Positions 9,482 to 18,135 of a stretch of 64,000 nucleotides of DNA are shown piece after piece; the stretch's first letter is position 1; the number at the start of each line of letters is the position of its first letter. Source of the stretch: Sphingobacterium detergens (GTDB taxonomy: Bacteria > Bacteroidota > Bacteroidia > Sphingobacteriales > Sphingobacteriaceae). Made by a program: the position numbers and the translations under genes. The stretch covers positions 124,001-188,000 of the forward strand of contig NZ_RAPY01000003.1 in assembly GCF_003610355.1 (NCBI RefSeq), in the 5' to 3' direction. Below the pieces are notes generated by a model. The model saw nothing but the letters and a program-made list of their open reading frames with translations, did no database searches and had not been told where the DNA came from.

Positions 9482-10552
9482 ATGAACGCGACAGAGAACT
9501 ATTCAATTCGCGTAGAGCCAACTCAAAATTCAAGACTCTCGCAAGTAGATTTCGACAATCTAAAATTCGGAAAGATATTATCCGACCACATGCTGGTCGC
9601 AGACTATGATGATGGTGAATGGAAAGATGTCAGCATCGTCCCTTACGGAGATATCAGTATCAGTCCTTCTATGTCAGCTTTACATTATGGTCAAGCAATC
9701 TTTGAAGGTATTAAAGCCTATAAATTCGCAGATGGTACAGTGAGTATCTTTCGTCCAGACAGAAACTGGGAAAGATTCAACAAATCTGCAGCACGCCTTC
9801 AGATGCCTGAGGTTCCTGAGGAAATTTTTATGGATGGTCTGAACAAACTATTGGATATTGACCGCAATTGGGTTCCTGCTAAAGAAGGTTCTTCTTTGTA
9901 TATACGTCCATTTATGTTCGCTACTGAAGCCGCATTGGGCGTACATCCATCCAAATCATACAAGTTTATCATTATCACAGGCCCAGTTGGTGCTTACTAT
10001 AGTAAACCGATTAGCTTAAAAGTTGAAACGTACTATACACGTGCTGCTGAAGGTGGTGTTGGATTCTCGAAAAATGCCGGTAATTATGCGTTGTCGCTTT
10101 ATCCGACCCAATTGGCTAACGATGAAGGCTACGATCAAATTATGTGGACTGATGCTTCAGAACACAAATATATCGAAGAAGCAGGCACTGCAAACCTAAT
10201 TTTCCGTATTGGTGACACCATTATCACGCCACATGGCGATACGATCTTACATGGTGTAACCCGTCGTACAATTATGGAATTGGCAGAGAAATGGGGGTAT
10301 AAAACTGAACAACGGAAAGTATCCGTACAGGAACTTATCGATGGTATTAAAGCAGGTACAGTTACTGAGGCATTTGCTGCAGGAACAGCTGCAACGATCA
10401 CCGACATTAGCCGGATCGGTTTTGAAGGTCAAGACTACAATTTACCTCCAGTTGAGGGCCGTGAGTTCTCCAATAGAGTTTTACATTATCTGAATGAATT
10501 GCGTTATGGTAAAGTAGCAGATCCATTTGGATGGAATTACTTGGTAAAATAA
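9482..10552 (+). CDS. ilvE: Branched-chain amino acid aminotransferase (class IV)
   Basis: The enzyme transfers amino groups between leucine, isoleucine or valine and 2-oxoglutarate using PLP, in the last step of branched-chain biosynthesis. The 356 residues follow the group II class IV layout (longer than the E. coli enzyme). They contain YGQAIFEGIKAY near residue 69-81, the PLP lysine probably K197 in FSKNAGNYALSL, the EEAGTANLIF motif, and the phosphate-binding loop GTAATIT late in the protein. It is monocistronic, with its own terminator and no other ilv genes adjacent. The start ATG is preceded by an A-rich sequence rather than a Shine-Dalgarno. Confidence 0.96.
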   Translation: MNATENYSIRVEPTQNSRLSQVDFDNLKFGKILSDHMLVADYDDGEWKDVSIVPYGDISISPSMSALHYGQAIFEGIKAYKFADGTVSIFRPDRNWERFNKSAARLQMPEVPEEIFMDGLNKLLDIDRNWVPAKEGSSLYIRPFMFATEAALGVHPSKSYKFIIITGPVGAYYSKPISLKVETYYTRAAEGGVGFSKNAGNYALSLYPTQLANDEGYDQIMWTDASEHKYIEEAGTANLIFRIGDTIITPHGDTILHGVTRRTIMELAEKWGYKTEQRKVSVQELIDGIKAGTVTEAFAAGTAATITDISRIGFEGQDYNLPPVEGREFSNRVLHYLNELRYGKVADPFGWNYLVK

Positions 10553-10570
10553 ACGGGTAATTGCAATAGA

Positions 10571-10603
10571 AAAAGCAGTTGGTAATCGCCAACTGCTTTT
10601 TTT
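10571..10603. terminator. Bidirectional terminator between ilvE and miaA
   Basis: A perfect 12-bp stem (10571-10582 with 10589-10600) has a 6-nt loop, with A residues on one flank and a T run on the other. It can stop ilvE on the plus strand and the convergent miaA transcript on the minus strand. Confidence 0.92.
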
Positions 10604-10692
10604 ATTTGTATTGATCACAAAGAATCTTCAGTTAATTTTTATAGCTGTAGGTCCTCGTGAGAGCATGAAGCTTTTATTGCATCAGATGCTGC

Positions 10693-11619
10693 TTAACTCA
10701 TTGCGTCCCCGTCAAGTAGCTTCGCGTTTATGAAATCAATAATCGTCCCTGTTTCATCAGGCTGAAACCACGAAGTATTGCCATATTTTTTAAACCAAGT
10801 AATCTGCCGCTTTGCGTAGCGTCTTGAATTTTGCTGGATTCTTTCCACAGCTTCTTCCAAAGAGATATTTCCATCGAGGTAATCAAACAATTCCGCGTAG
10901 CCTACTGTCAACAAGGCTGGTTTGCTTCTAAAGGGAACCAATGACTTTACTTCTTCCAACAATCCCATTTCCATCATCCGTTCCACCCGAAGATTAATCC
11001 GTTCGTACAACCGCGAGCGTTCCATATTCAATCCGATCGTCAGGATATCAAATGGTCTTTTACTTAGGTCTTTTTTGTGATAAAAGGACATGGGTTTACC
11101 TGTTGCCTCAAATACTTCCAAGGCACGAACAACACGCTGTGGATTATCGATATCTGCGATTTGATAATAGGCTGGATCAATTGTTTTTAATCGCTCCTTC
11201 ATCTGTTCAAGCCCCAATTGTGCCATTTCATTGTTGAGTCTCTCGCGTACTTCATCTCCTGCTTTAGGTAGATCATCCAAGCCTTCGCAGAGCGCACGGA
11301 CAAATAGCCCAGACCCTCCGACCATAACAGCCACATCATGTTGCCAGAATAGTTCATCCAACTTGTCTAAGGCTTCCCGTTCAAAATCGCCCGCGGAATA
11401 ATCTTGGGTAATGGAATGTGAATTTATAAAATGGTGCGGGGCACTAGCCAGTTCTTCTGAATCCGGCTTTGCTGTTCCAATGGTCATCTCGCGATAGAAC
11501 TGTCGGGAATCGGCAGAAATAATTTCGGTCTTAAAATATTGAGCTAATGAAATAGCCATTGCAGTTTTTCCAACAGCAGTCGGACCTACAATGGCTATCA
11601 GTGTTTTCTTTTTTGCCAT
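10693..11619 (-). CDS. miaA: tRNA dimethylallyltransferase MiaA
   Basis: MiaA adds a dimethylallyl group to A37 of tRNAs that read UNN codons. The 308 residues start with the P-loop GPTAVGKT (12-19) and the SADSRQFYREM motif around 35-45 (catalytic Asp at about 37). They continue through GTAKP, a DIDNPQRVVRALEV segment and TVGYAELFDYLDG, and end in ITWFKKY, all standard for MiaA. It is the downstream member of a minus-strand run with the acidic pRiA4b-like gene, 45 bp away. The length is normal. Confidence 0.97.
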   Translation of the reverse strand: MAKKKTLIAIVGPTAVGKTAMAISLAQYFKTEIISADSRQFYREMTIGTAKPDSEELASAPHHFINSHSITQDYSAGDFEREALDKLDELFWQHDVAVMVGGSGLFVRALCEGLDDLPKAGDEVRERLNNEMAQLGLEQMKERLKTIDPAYYQIADIDNPQRVVRALEVFEATGKPMSFYHKKDLSKRPFDILTIGLNMERSRLYERINLRVERMMEMGLLEEVKSLVPFRSKPALLTVGYAELFDYLDGNISLEEAVERIQQNSRRYAKRQITWFKKYGNTSWFQPDETGTIIDFINAKLLDGDAMS

Positions 11620-11664
11620 AATATTTGCTTCAAATGCTCAAATATGCATTGAAAGCATGTTCAA

Positions 11665-12255
11665 TTAATATTCGTCTTCGTAGCCGCTAGATCCCTCGCG
11701 CTCTTCCTCGCCTTCACCCTCTTCGTCTTCATCTTCGCTATCGAAGCCATCTAGTTCATCCTCGTCATCTACACCATATTGTGTATCATCCTCCTCAACA
11801 TATTCATCCTCCTCAACAGCATCGGATACCGGGAAGTTAGCAGCAGTCATTGTTTTAGGTACTTGACCTACAGACTTGAATAAGGCCGGATAGTCTTTAC
11901 CCGCTTCCTCTTTCAAAATCTTGATCAGCTCCACTTGAAAATCATACGGGCGGTCAAAATTATAGACGTAATAAAACTTTTGGTGAGGATCATCAATAAA
12001 CTTGCTCAGGCGAATATTCTCCATCAACAAAACTTCAGCATCTTTTTTTCGCTGGGTCGGTTTAAACGCAATTTCCGTCCCTTTTTTCCATTGATCATTG
12101 CTCACGTAAAAAGAGGAAGAAGTATCCGTCGCATAACCTGTCGTTTTGTGGATTTCCTCGTGCATGTCTAAAAATGTACTTTTCGAAGGCATATCAATTT
12201 CACGATATACATCTTCATAATCTTCAAAAGTAACTCTAAATCTATAAATTGCCAT
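11665..12255 (-). CDS. pRiA4b ORF-3-like protein with very acidic C-terminal tail
   Basis: The first 130 residues or so (RFRVTFEDYEDVYREI near the start, then SFYVSNDQW and YYVYNFDRPYDFQVEL) resemble the plasmid pRiA4b ORF-3-like domain, a family often mislabelled IS1096 TnpR. The function is unknown. The last ~50 residues are almost entirely Glu, Asp, Gly and Ser/Tyr, a disordered polyacidic tail. The protein has 196 residues and no signal peptide. It lies in a minus-strand run between the CCA-adding enzyme (46 bp upstream) and miaA (45 bp downstream), so it is transcribed with tRNA-processing genes. A role near nucleic acids or basic proteins is only a guess. Nothing else suggests a mobile element here. 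Confidence 0.7.
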   Translation of the reverse strand: MAIYRFRVTFEDYEDVYREIDMPSKSTFLDMHEEIHKTTGYATDTSSSFYVSNDQWKKGTEIAFKPTQRKKDAEVLLMENIRLSKFIDDPHQKFYYVYNFDRPYDFQVELIKILKEEAGKDYPALFKSVGQVPKTMTAANFPVSDAVEEDEYVEEDDTQYGVDDEDELDGFDSEDEDEEGEGEEEREGSSGYEDEY

Positions 12256-12301
12256 CTTCTATGTATTCTTCTTTTTAGCAGTTTAAAATTAATACTATAT
12301 T

Positions 12302-13735
12302 TTAAGAATTGGAAATTTCCAACTGGATTTCTTGTTTGACCTCCAAGCCCATGCCTACTGCTTTTTTCACTAAATATTGATAAGCTTCAATTCGGGAATT
12401 TGGAATCTCGCCTTCCAAAATAGCCTCGCGAATCAAGTTTTTTAACTGTCCAACAGTACGTCCGGGTGTTAATCCGAAAAGTATCATAATATCTTCACCA
12501 CTGATCGGCGGTTGCCAATTTCGGATCTTGTCACGTTCCTCTACATCCTTTAGTTTCTGCTTGACAAGTTCAAAATTTTGGCGATACTTTTTCTTTTTAA
12601 ACTCATTCTTCGTTGTCACATCGGCGTGGCACAGCATCATTAGTGCATCAATGTCATCACCTGCTTCAAATAATAAACGTCTGACAGCAGAATCTGTCAC
12701 AATATCCTGAGCAAGGACAATCGGACGAAGATGCAATTGTACAAGTTTCTGTACAAATTTCATCTTTTCGTGTAACGGCAATTTTAGTTCAGCAAAAAGC
12801 TTCGGTACCATACGTGCACCGCGGTCTTCATGCCCATGAAATGTCCAGCCTAATTTTTTATCAAAACGTTTTGTCGCAGGTTTGGCGATATCGTGCATAA
12901 TAGCAGCCCAGCGCAACCAGAGATCATCTGATAGTTCACACACATTATCCAATACTTCCAATGTGTGGTAGAAATTATCTTTATGTCCTTTTCCATCAAT
13001 AATATCAACTCCATGCAGGTTGTACATGGCCGGAAAAATCAATTCTAATAGACCTGTATCAAAAAGGTATTTAAAACCCACTGAAGGTTTAGGTGAAAGA
13101 ATGATCTTATTGATCTCATCGATAATCCGTTCCTTTGAAATAATCTTAATACGTTCTTTTGTATCAGTAATTGCTGTAATGGCGTCAATGTCAATCTTGA
13201 AATTTAGCTGGGTTGCAAAACGGATCGCACGCATCATACGTAAGGGATCATCCGAGAAAGTTTCAATTGGATCGAGGGGTGTCCGGATAATACGGTGTTC
13301 GAGATCCTTTACACCATCGAAGGGGTCTACCAAAGTACCGTAATCGGCTTTATTCAACGAAAAGGCCATGGCATTGATGGTAAAATCACGACGGTTTTGA
13401 TCATCGGTCAATGTGCCATCCTCTACGATCGGTTTCCGGGAGTTCGCTCGGTAAGATTCCCTGCGCGCACCCACAAACTCTACATTCAAACCCTCAAAAA
13501 CGAGCATTGCAGTTCCAAAATTCTTATAGACCGCCACTTTCGTATGAAGCCTTTCACCTAGTAACGTTGCAAATTCAATACCACTTCCCACTACAACAAT
13601 ATCCACATCGTTCTTGAATGGACGCTTCATAATGTAATCGCGCACATACCCCCCAATGACATAACACTCCGTATTTGTCTGCTCGGCGAGCTCTTTGATG
13701 ATAGAAAATATTGGATGTTGTAAATTATCGCACAT
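12302..13735 (-). CDS. cca: CCA tRNA nucleotidyltransferase with HD domain
   Basis: This enzyme builds or repairs the 3' CCA end of tRNAs. The 477-residue protein has the class II polymerase beta head: GGYVRD at 28-33 and the metal-binding DVD at 43-45. It also has the RRDFTINAM motif and the DPLRMMRAIRFATQL helix. In the C-terminal half, the HD phosphohydrolase motif MHDIAKPATKRF is followed by GHEDRGARM. Sequence alone does not settle whether it makes the whole CCA or only part. It is the upstream member of a minus-strand run with the pRiA4b-like gene and miaA. A degenerate dispersed repeat lies upstream. Confidence 0.95.
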   Translation of the reverse strand: MCDNLQHPIFSIIKELAEQTNTECYVIGGYVRDYIMKRPFKNDVDIVVVGSGIEFATLLGERLHTKVAVYKNFGTAMLVFEGLNVEFVGARRESYRANSRKPIVEDGTLTDDQNRRDFTINAMAFSLNKADYGTLVDPFDGVKDLEHRIIRTPLDPIETFSDDPLRMMRAIRFATQLNFKIDIDAITAITDTKERIKIISKERIIDEINKIILSPKPSVGFKYLFDTGLLELIFPAMYNLHGVDIIDGKGHKDNFYHTLEVLDNVCELSDDLWLRWAAIMHDIAKPATKRFDKKLGWTFHGHEDRGARMVPKLFAELKLPLHEKMKFVQKLVQLHLRPIVLAQDIVTDSAVRRLLFEAGDDIDALMMLCHADVTTKNEFKKKKYRQNFELVKQKLKDVEERDKIRNWQPPISGEDIMILFGLTPGRTVGQLKNLIREAILEGEIPNSRIEAYQYLVKKAVGMGLEVKQEIQLEISNS

Positions 13736-13787
13736 AGTTAGAACAGCAGGTAAAAAACCAAACAGTTTGCAAAAGTAATACTTTTTT

Positions 13788-13857
13788 TTAGTATTAAGTA
13801 TGGAGATATAAGAATTGAGATTTTGATCTTACAAGCTGTAAGCCGATACGATTTCTG
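13788..13857. repeat. Dispersed composite repeat, diverged copy
   Basis: This copy starts TTAGTATTAAGTAT, contains AATTGAGATTTTG and then a segment resembling the ACAAGC/AAGCC part of the copies at 15069 and 46991. It lies between pdxA and cca. Confidence 0.5.
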
Positions 13858-13973
13858 TTTTATCTTATCACTGGAGAATCATTATGATCCTTAATGAAGG
13901 ATAGGATTCTCGTCATCTGCCTAACTTGATTTATATAACTTTATAGATCAAAAAATCATCAACTATTACAACC

Positions 13974-15029
13974 CTAATCTCGATCTTTGGACAATTTGCG
14001 GAATGCCAATGGATTTTTCAGCAATTCTGCCTGTTCCCTTCTGCGTTTTACAATATGGACTGCAGTGAAAATTGCTTCCACAAATGAGCTTGGTGAAGCC
14101 AGGTTTTTTCCAGCAATATCGTAACCTGTACCATGATCCGGTGAAGTACGTACTATAGATAGTCCTGCAGTGTAATTGACACCAGCACCTTTCGCGATAT
14201 GCTTAAATGGAATTAACCCTTGATCGTGGTACATAGCCAAAACCGCATCAAACTTTTCATAAGCTCCTTTTGCAAAAAAACCATCCGCCGGATAAGGGCC
14301 AAAACAAAAGATCCCTTGTTCATTTGCTTTTTCTACGGTTGGTCGAATAATCTGGTCATCCTCCGTACCGATAATCCCGTGATCTCCAGCATGTGGGTTA
14401 AGTCCTAAAACAGCTATTTTGGGCTTTTCTACCCAGAAATCCTTTTTCAAAGACTCATTCATGAGGATCAACTTTTTCAGTATCGCTTCTTCTGTGATAT
14501 TCGCAGCCACATCATGTAGTGGAATATGTCCTGTCACTACACCAATGCGTAGTTCATCACAGACCATAAACATCAACACATCATCAGCTTCAACTTTAGC
14601 CTGTAAATATTCGGTATGACCAGGAAATTGGAATCCCTCCTGTTGAATATTATGCTTATTGATCGGCGCAGTCACTAAAGCATCTATTTTACCGGCTTTC
14701 AAATCCTCAATCGCTCTTTCCAAAGACAAAAAAGCATATTTTCCGCCAATTTCGTTTTCCTCTCCCAAAGAGATCTTGACATCTTCCTGCCAGCAATTGA
14801 TCATATTCGCCCTTTTAGCATGGGCCTGTTCAGCATCATTGATTACATTAAAACTAAAATCGTTTATTCCTACCGCTTTCCGATGAAAAGAGGCGACTTT
14901 TGTATTTCCATAAACAATTGGTGTAAAAAAATCGCACATACGTTGATCTACCAGTGACTTGATAATTACTTCAAGTCCAATACCATTAATATCCCCTACG
15001 GTAATTCCGATTTTTAGTTTATCACTCAT
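13974..15029 (-). CDS. pdxA: 4-hydroxythreonine-4-phosphate dehydrogenase PdxA
   Basis: PdxA oxidises 4-phosphohydroxy-L-threonine in the DXP-dependent pathway to pyridoxal phosphate. The 351 residues begin with ITVGDINGIGLEVIIKSL. They include metal-ligand motifs FPGHTEYLQ and MYHDQGLIPFKH, and the C-terminal TSPDHGTGYDIAGK, all diagnostic of the family. The length is normal. It is divergent from rsmA with 166 bp between, which includes a dispersed repeat. No other pyridoxine genes are adjacent. Confidence 0.96.
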   Translation of the reverse strand: MSDKLKIGITVGDINGIGLEVIIKSLVDQRMCDFFTPIVYGNTKVASFHRKAVGINDFSFNVINDAEQAHAKRANMINCWQEDVKISLGEENEIGGKYAFLSLERAIEDLKAGKIDALVTAPINKHNIQQEGFQFPGHTEYLQAKVEADDVLMFMVCDELRIGVVTGHIPLHDVAANITEEAILKKLILMNESLKKDFWVEKPKIAVLGLNPHAGDHGIIGTEDDQIIRPTVEKANEQGIFCFGPYPADGFFAKGAYEKFDAVLAMYHDQGLIPFKHIAKGAGVNYTAGLSIVRTSPDHGTGYDIAGKNLASPSSFVEAIFTAVHIVKRRREQAELLKNPLAFRKLSKDRD

Positions 15030-15068
15030 CCTTTTTAAATGCTTTGAATCAAAAATAGGGATTTTTTT

Positions 15069-15175
15069 TTAGTATTGCGTAGTTAGATATGCGTATTGAG
15101 ATTTTGGCCAGAGAAGCCTATGACTTGCAAACTGTCTTTACTTTTTAATTTTGACTTTTTACTTTATAAAGCTTT
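15069..15175. repeat. Dispersed composite repeat, best plus-strand copy
   Basis: Three sections are seen: a heptad-like tract (TTAGTATTGCGTAGTTAGAT and GCGTATTGAGATTTTGG), a core with GAAGCCTATGAC and CAAACTG, and an AT tract (CTTTTTAATTTTGACTTTTT). The same three sections in the same order occur in reverse at 46960-47061. It lies between the divergent pdxA and rsmA genes. Confidence 0.65.
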
Positions 15176-15195
15176 TTAATTTCTAATTTTGCATA

Positions 15196-15975
15196 ATGAG
15201 TACAGTTAGAGCAAAAAAACATCTAGGACAGCATTTCTTAAACGATAAGAATGCCGCACAACGTATTGTAGAGGCATTGGATCCTAAATTGGGTTTCAGC
15301 CAAGTACTCGAAGTTGGTCCGGGAATGGGTGTCCTCTCTGACTTTCTATTACAGAAAGAAGAATATGAGACCTATCTGATCGATGTTGATGAGGAATCGA
15401 TTGCCTATTTGGATGATAAATACCCACAATTGGGGAAAAGATTAATCCATGGCGATTTTCTAAACCTTGATTTTTCGCAATATTTTGGCGAAAAGATGGC
15501 TGTCATCGGCAACTTTCCTTATAATATTTCCTCTCAGATTCTCTTCAAAATTCTGGACGAACGTCAACGTGTTGTTCAAATGACAGGGATGTTTCAAAAA
15601 GAAGTCGCTGAGCGCTGTACAGCGAAAGCAGGCAGTAAAGAATATGGAATTCTGAGTGTGTTTTTACAAGCTTACTATAAAGTAGAATACCTCTTTACCG
15701 TAAAGGCTGGCGCTTTTAATCCGCCGCCTAAGGTACTGTCGGGTGTCATCCGTATGACCCGCAATGACCGCGAACAACTGGCCTGTGATGAGAAGTTGTT
15801 TTGGCGTGTCGTCAAAGCAGGGTTCAATCAACGTCGCAAAACTTTACGCAATTCCCTCTCAGGGGTTGTCCCGAAAGATAAAATGTCAGATAATCCGCTT
15901 TATGAGTTGCGGGCAGAACGGTTAACTGTAGACGATTTTGTCAGCTTGACTAACGAGATCGCGAATTGCCTTTGA
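15196..15975 (+). CDS. rsmA: 16S rRNA dimethyladenosine transferase RsmA/KsgA
   Basis: RsmA dimethylates two adjacent adenines near the 3' end of 16S rRNA during 30S maturation. The 259 residues have the N-terminal KKHLGQHFLND motif, the SAM-binding LEVGPGMGVLSDFLL, an acidic SAM residue in YLIDVDEES, and the catalytic NFPYN motif (IGNFPYNISSQILFKIL). The C-terminal region contains the QRRKTLRNSL sequence typical of the family. The FAD monooxygenase starts 1 bp after the stop, so the two are probably translationally coupled. Confidence 0.97.
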   Translation: MSTVRAKKHLGQHFLNDKNAAQRIVEALDPKLGFSQVLEVGPGMGVLSDFLLQKEEYETYLIDVDEESIAYLDDKYPQLGKRLIHGDFLNLDFSQYFGEKMAVIGNFPYNISSQILFKILDERQRVVQMTGMFQKEVAERCTAKAGSKEYGILSVFLQAYYKVEYLFTVKAGAFNPPPKVLSGVIRMTRNDREQLACDEKLFWRVVKAGFNQRRKTLRNSLSGVVPKDKMSDNPLYELRAERLTVDDFVSLTNEIANCL

Positions 15976-15976
15976 T

Positions 15977-17155
15977 ATGAATTTTGCAGATAACACTTTT
16001 ATTATTGTTGGCGGTGGGATCGCTGGATTATGTGCCGCGATAGGCCTTCAAAAATTGGGTCTTAAAGCCCATGTTTATGAAAGTGTAGCTGAACTTAAAG
16101 GTATAGGTGCAGGTTTTGGACTCGCTGCCAATGCCATGCAGGCCCTAGATCATCTGGGATTAAAAGATGAAATCAGTCAAATTGGACATTATCTGGGTTC
16201 CTATAATGTGTTGGATCAAAAAGGAAATATTCTGGTCGAACCGAATACCAAATCCATCAGCAAAAAATACAATCAGGACAATTTTGCCATACATCGGGCG
16301 GACCTGCACCACTTTCTTTTATCAAAAATTCCCGATAGTCAGGTTCACCTTGGCAAACGTGCGACTTCCTTTGAACGGTTAGGGGAACAAGTCTGTGTTC
16401 ATTTTACCGACGGAAGCCAAGCTGTAGGAGCTGCATTACTTATTGCCGATGGTGTACATTCACTATTACGTCAACAATTGATACCGGCCTCAAGCCCCCG
16501 TTATTCAGGTTATACCTGCTGGCGGGCAACAATAGATAACAGCAGTATCCAACTCAAAAAAAGCACTGAAACCTGGGGTTCAAAAGGTAGATTTGGAATG
16601 ACACCCCTTGTTGGCAATCGTGTATATTGGTATGCCTGCATCAACAGCATACAGCAAAATCCGACGCTAAAAAACTGGACCACAGCAGAATTATTGAACA
16701 ACTTCAAGGAATACCACGATCCTATTCCAACGATTCTGTCCGAGACCAAGGATACCGAACTGATCTGGAACGACATTATAGATATCGCGCCATTACAACA
16801 GCTTGCTTTTGACAATATCCTTTTGCTCGGAGATGCTGGTCACGCCACTACCCCCAATTTAGGACAGGGCGCCTGTCAAGCAATAGAAGATGTTGCGGTG
16901 TTGCTGGATGAGCTGAAAACAGCCGCATCCATTCAACAAGCCTTCTCGCGATTTGAAACGCGTCGATTGGATCGCGTCAACTATATCAGTAATACTTCCT
17001 GGCAGATTGGCAAAATCGCCCAATGGGAAAATCCCCTTTTGATTGGCATGCGCAATTTTTTTATGAAAATAATGCCCAACGGGCTCAAACAGCAACAATT
17101 AAACAAACTATTGTCAGTAGATTTTATGCAAATTAACCGTAATCATGAAGACTAA
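15977..17155 (+). CDS. FAD-dependent aromatic-ring-type monooxygenase
   Basis: This flavoprotein monooxygenase (PF01494-like, 392 residues) has the dinucleotide fold GGGIAGLCAAIGL near residue 12. It also has the DG motif region LLIADGVHSLLRQQL and the GD motif GDAGHATTPNLGQGACQAIED, where the ribityl chain of FAD binds. Family members hydroxylate aromatic or phenolic substrates or make zeaxanthin/ubiquinone-type products. The substrate is not evident. It starts 1 bp after rsmA and its 3' end overlaps the start of the dehydrogenase by 11 bp, so all three seem coupled. A horizontally acquired metabolic pair added behind rsmA is possible but not shown. Confidence 0.9.
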   Translation: MNFADNTFIIVGGGIAGLCAAIGLQKLGLKAHVYESVAELKGIGAGFGLAANAMQALDHLGLKDEISQIGHYLGSYNVLDQKGNILVEPNTKSISKKYNQDNFAIHRADLHHFLLSKIPDSQVHLGKRATSFERLGEQVCVHFTDGSQAVGAALLIADGVHSLLRQQLIPASSPRYSGYTCWRATIDNSSIQLKKSTETWGSKGRFGMTPLVGNRVYWYACINSIQQNPTLKNWTTAELLNNFKEYHDPIPTILSETKDTELIWNDIIDIAPLQQLAFDNILLLGDAGHATTPNLGQGACQAIEDVAVLLDELKTAASIQQAFSRFETRRLDRVNYISNTSWQIGKIAQWENPLLIGMRNFFMKIMPNGLKQQQLNKLLSVDFMQINRNHED

Positions 17156-18089
17156 TATTTTGATTGTCGATGACATCCACGAAATTATGTTGGAGAAATT
17201 TGCGCAGGCGGGTATCGCTTATGATTACCGCCCCGATATCGACCGTGCAGAAACCGAAAAGATCATTGCTAACTACTCCGGAATGGTCATTCGTTCGAAA
17301 TTTCAGGTAGATAAGCCGCTTTTTGACTTTGCATCCAACCTCCGTTTTATCGCACGTGCTGGAGCAGGAATGGACAATATCGACGATGAAATTGCCATTC
17401 AAAAACAGGTTACCTTGATTCCCGCCAATGAGGGAAACAGAGATGCTGTGGGCGAACATATGATCGGAATGTTATTGAGTCTGATGAACAATCTCAACCG
17501 CAGTGATCAACAAGTGAGAGCTGGTCAATGGTTGCGTGAAGCCAACCGAGGTTATGAGCTTAAAGGTCGTACTGTTGGTTTGATCGGTTATGGCCATAAT
17601 GGTATGGCGATGGCCAAAAAGCTTTCTGGTTTTGACGTGAAGGTACTGGCTTACGACAAATACCGGACGAATTATACTGACGAGTATGCAGAAGAAGCAA
17701 GCATGGAAAATATTTACGAACAAGCCGATATTATTAGTTTCCATATCCCATTGACTGCCGAGACAAAGGGAATGATCGATGATGCGTATTTATCGAAGTT
17801 TAACAAACCTATCTTTTTCCTGTTGGGTGCCAGAGGTGAGATTGTACAAGTTCCGGCCGTACTAAACGGTCTTGATAAGGGCCGTATCCTGGGAGCAGCT
17901 TTTGATGTACTCCCTGTTGAAAAATTCCCCAAACTTGGGGAACAGACCTGGTATCCCGACCTTATCAGTAGGGATAACGTCATTTTATCGCCCCATGTAG
18001 CGGGCTGGACTTTTGAAAGCTATTACAAATTATCAGAAGTTGCTGCAGATAAGATTATCGCATTTTTAAAGCAACAGGGCAAATATTAA
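17145..18089 (+). CDS. D-isomer-specific 2-hydroxyacid dehydrogenase
   Basis: An NAD-dependent reductase/dehydrogenase of the D-2-hydroxyacid family (314 residues), related to phosphoglycerate dehydrogenase. It shows the first catalytic-domain motif RAGAGMDNID, the NAD-binding GLIGYGHNGMAMAKKL near residue 143, and the catalytic Arg in GARGEIVQ. The catalytic His is in LSPHVAGWT near the C-terminus. It lacks the ACT regulatory domain of many SerA enzymes, and no serC is adjacent, so serine synthesis is possible but not proven. It overlaps the monooxygenase gene by 11 bp. Confidence 0.88.
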   Translation: MKTNILIVDDIHEIMLEKFAQAGIAYDYRPDIDRAETEKIIANYSGMVIRSKFQVDKPLFDFASNLRFIARAGAGMDNIDDEIAIQKQVTLIPANEGNRDAVGEHMIGMLLSLMNNLNRSDQQVRAGQWLREANRGYELKGRTVGLIGYGHNGMAMAKKLSGFDVKVLAYDKYRTNYTDEYAEEASMENIYEQADIISFHIPLTAETKGMIDDAYLSKFNKPIFFLLGARGEIVQVPAVLNGLDKGRILGAAFDVLPVEKFPKLGEQTWYPDLISRDNVILSPHVAGWTFESYYKLSEVAADKIIAFLKQQGKY

Positions 18090-18135
18090 AAAATAAAAAC
18101 TTTAATCCATCATCGGATGATGAAAGCAATATTAC

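Noticed and set aside
11665..12255. Mobile-element gene call (IS1096 TnpR type)
   Set aside because: The family name is historical. No transposase, inverted repeats or target duplication surround it, and the neighbours are tRNA-processing housekeeping genes.
13874..13911. Imperfect nested hairpin between pdxA and cca
   Set aside because: A 7-bp outer stem and a 6-bp inner stem separated by unpaired bases, with no T tract, are weak and may be chance in AT-rich DNA.
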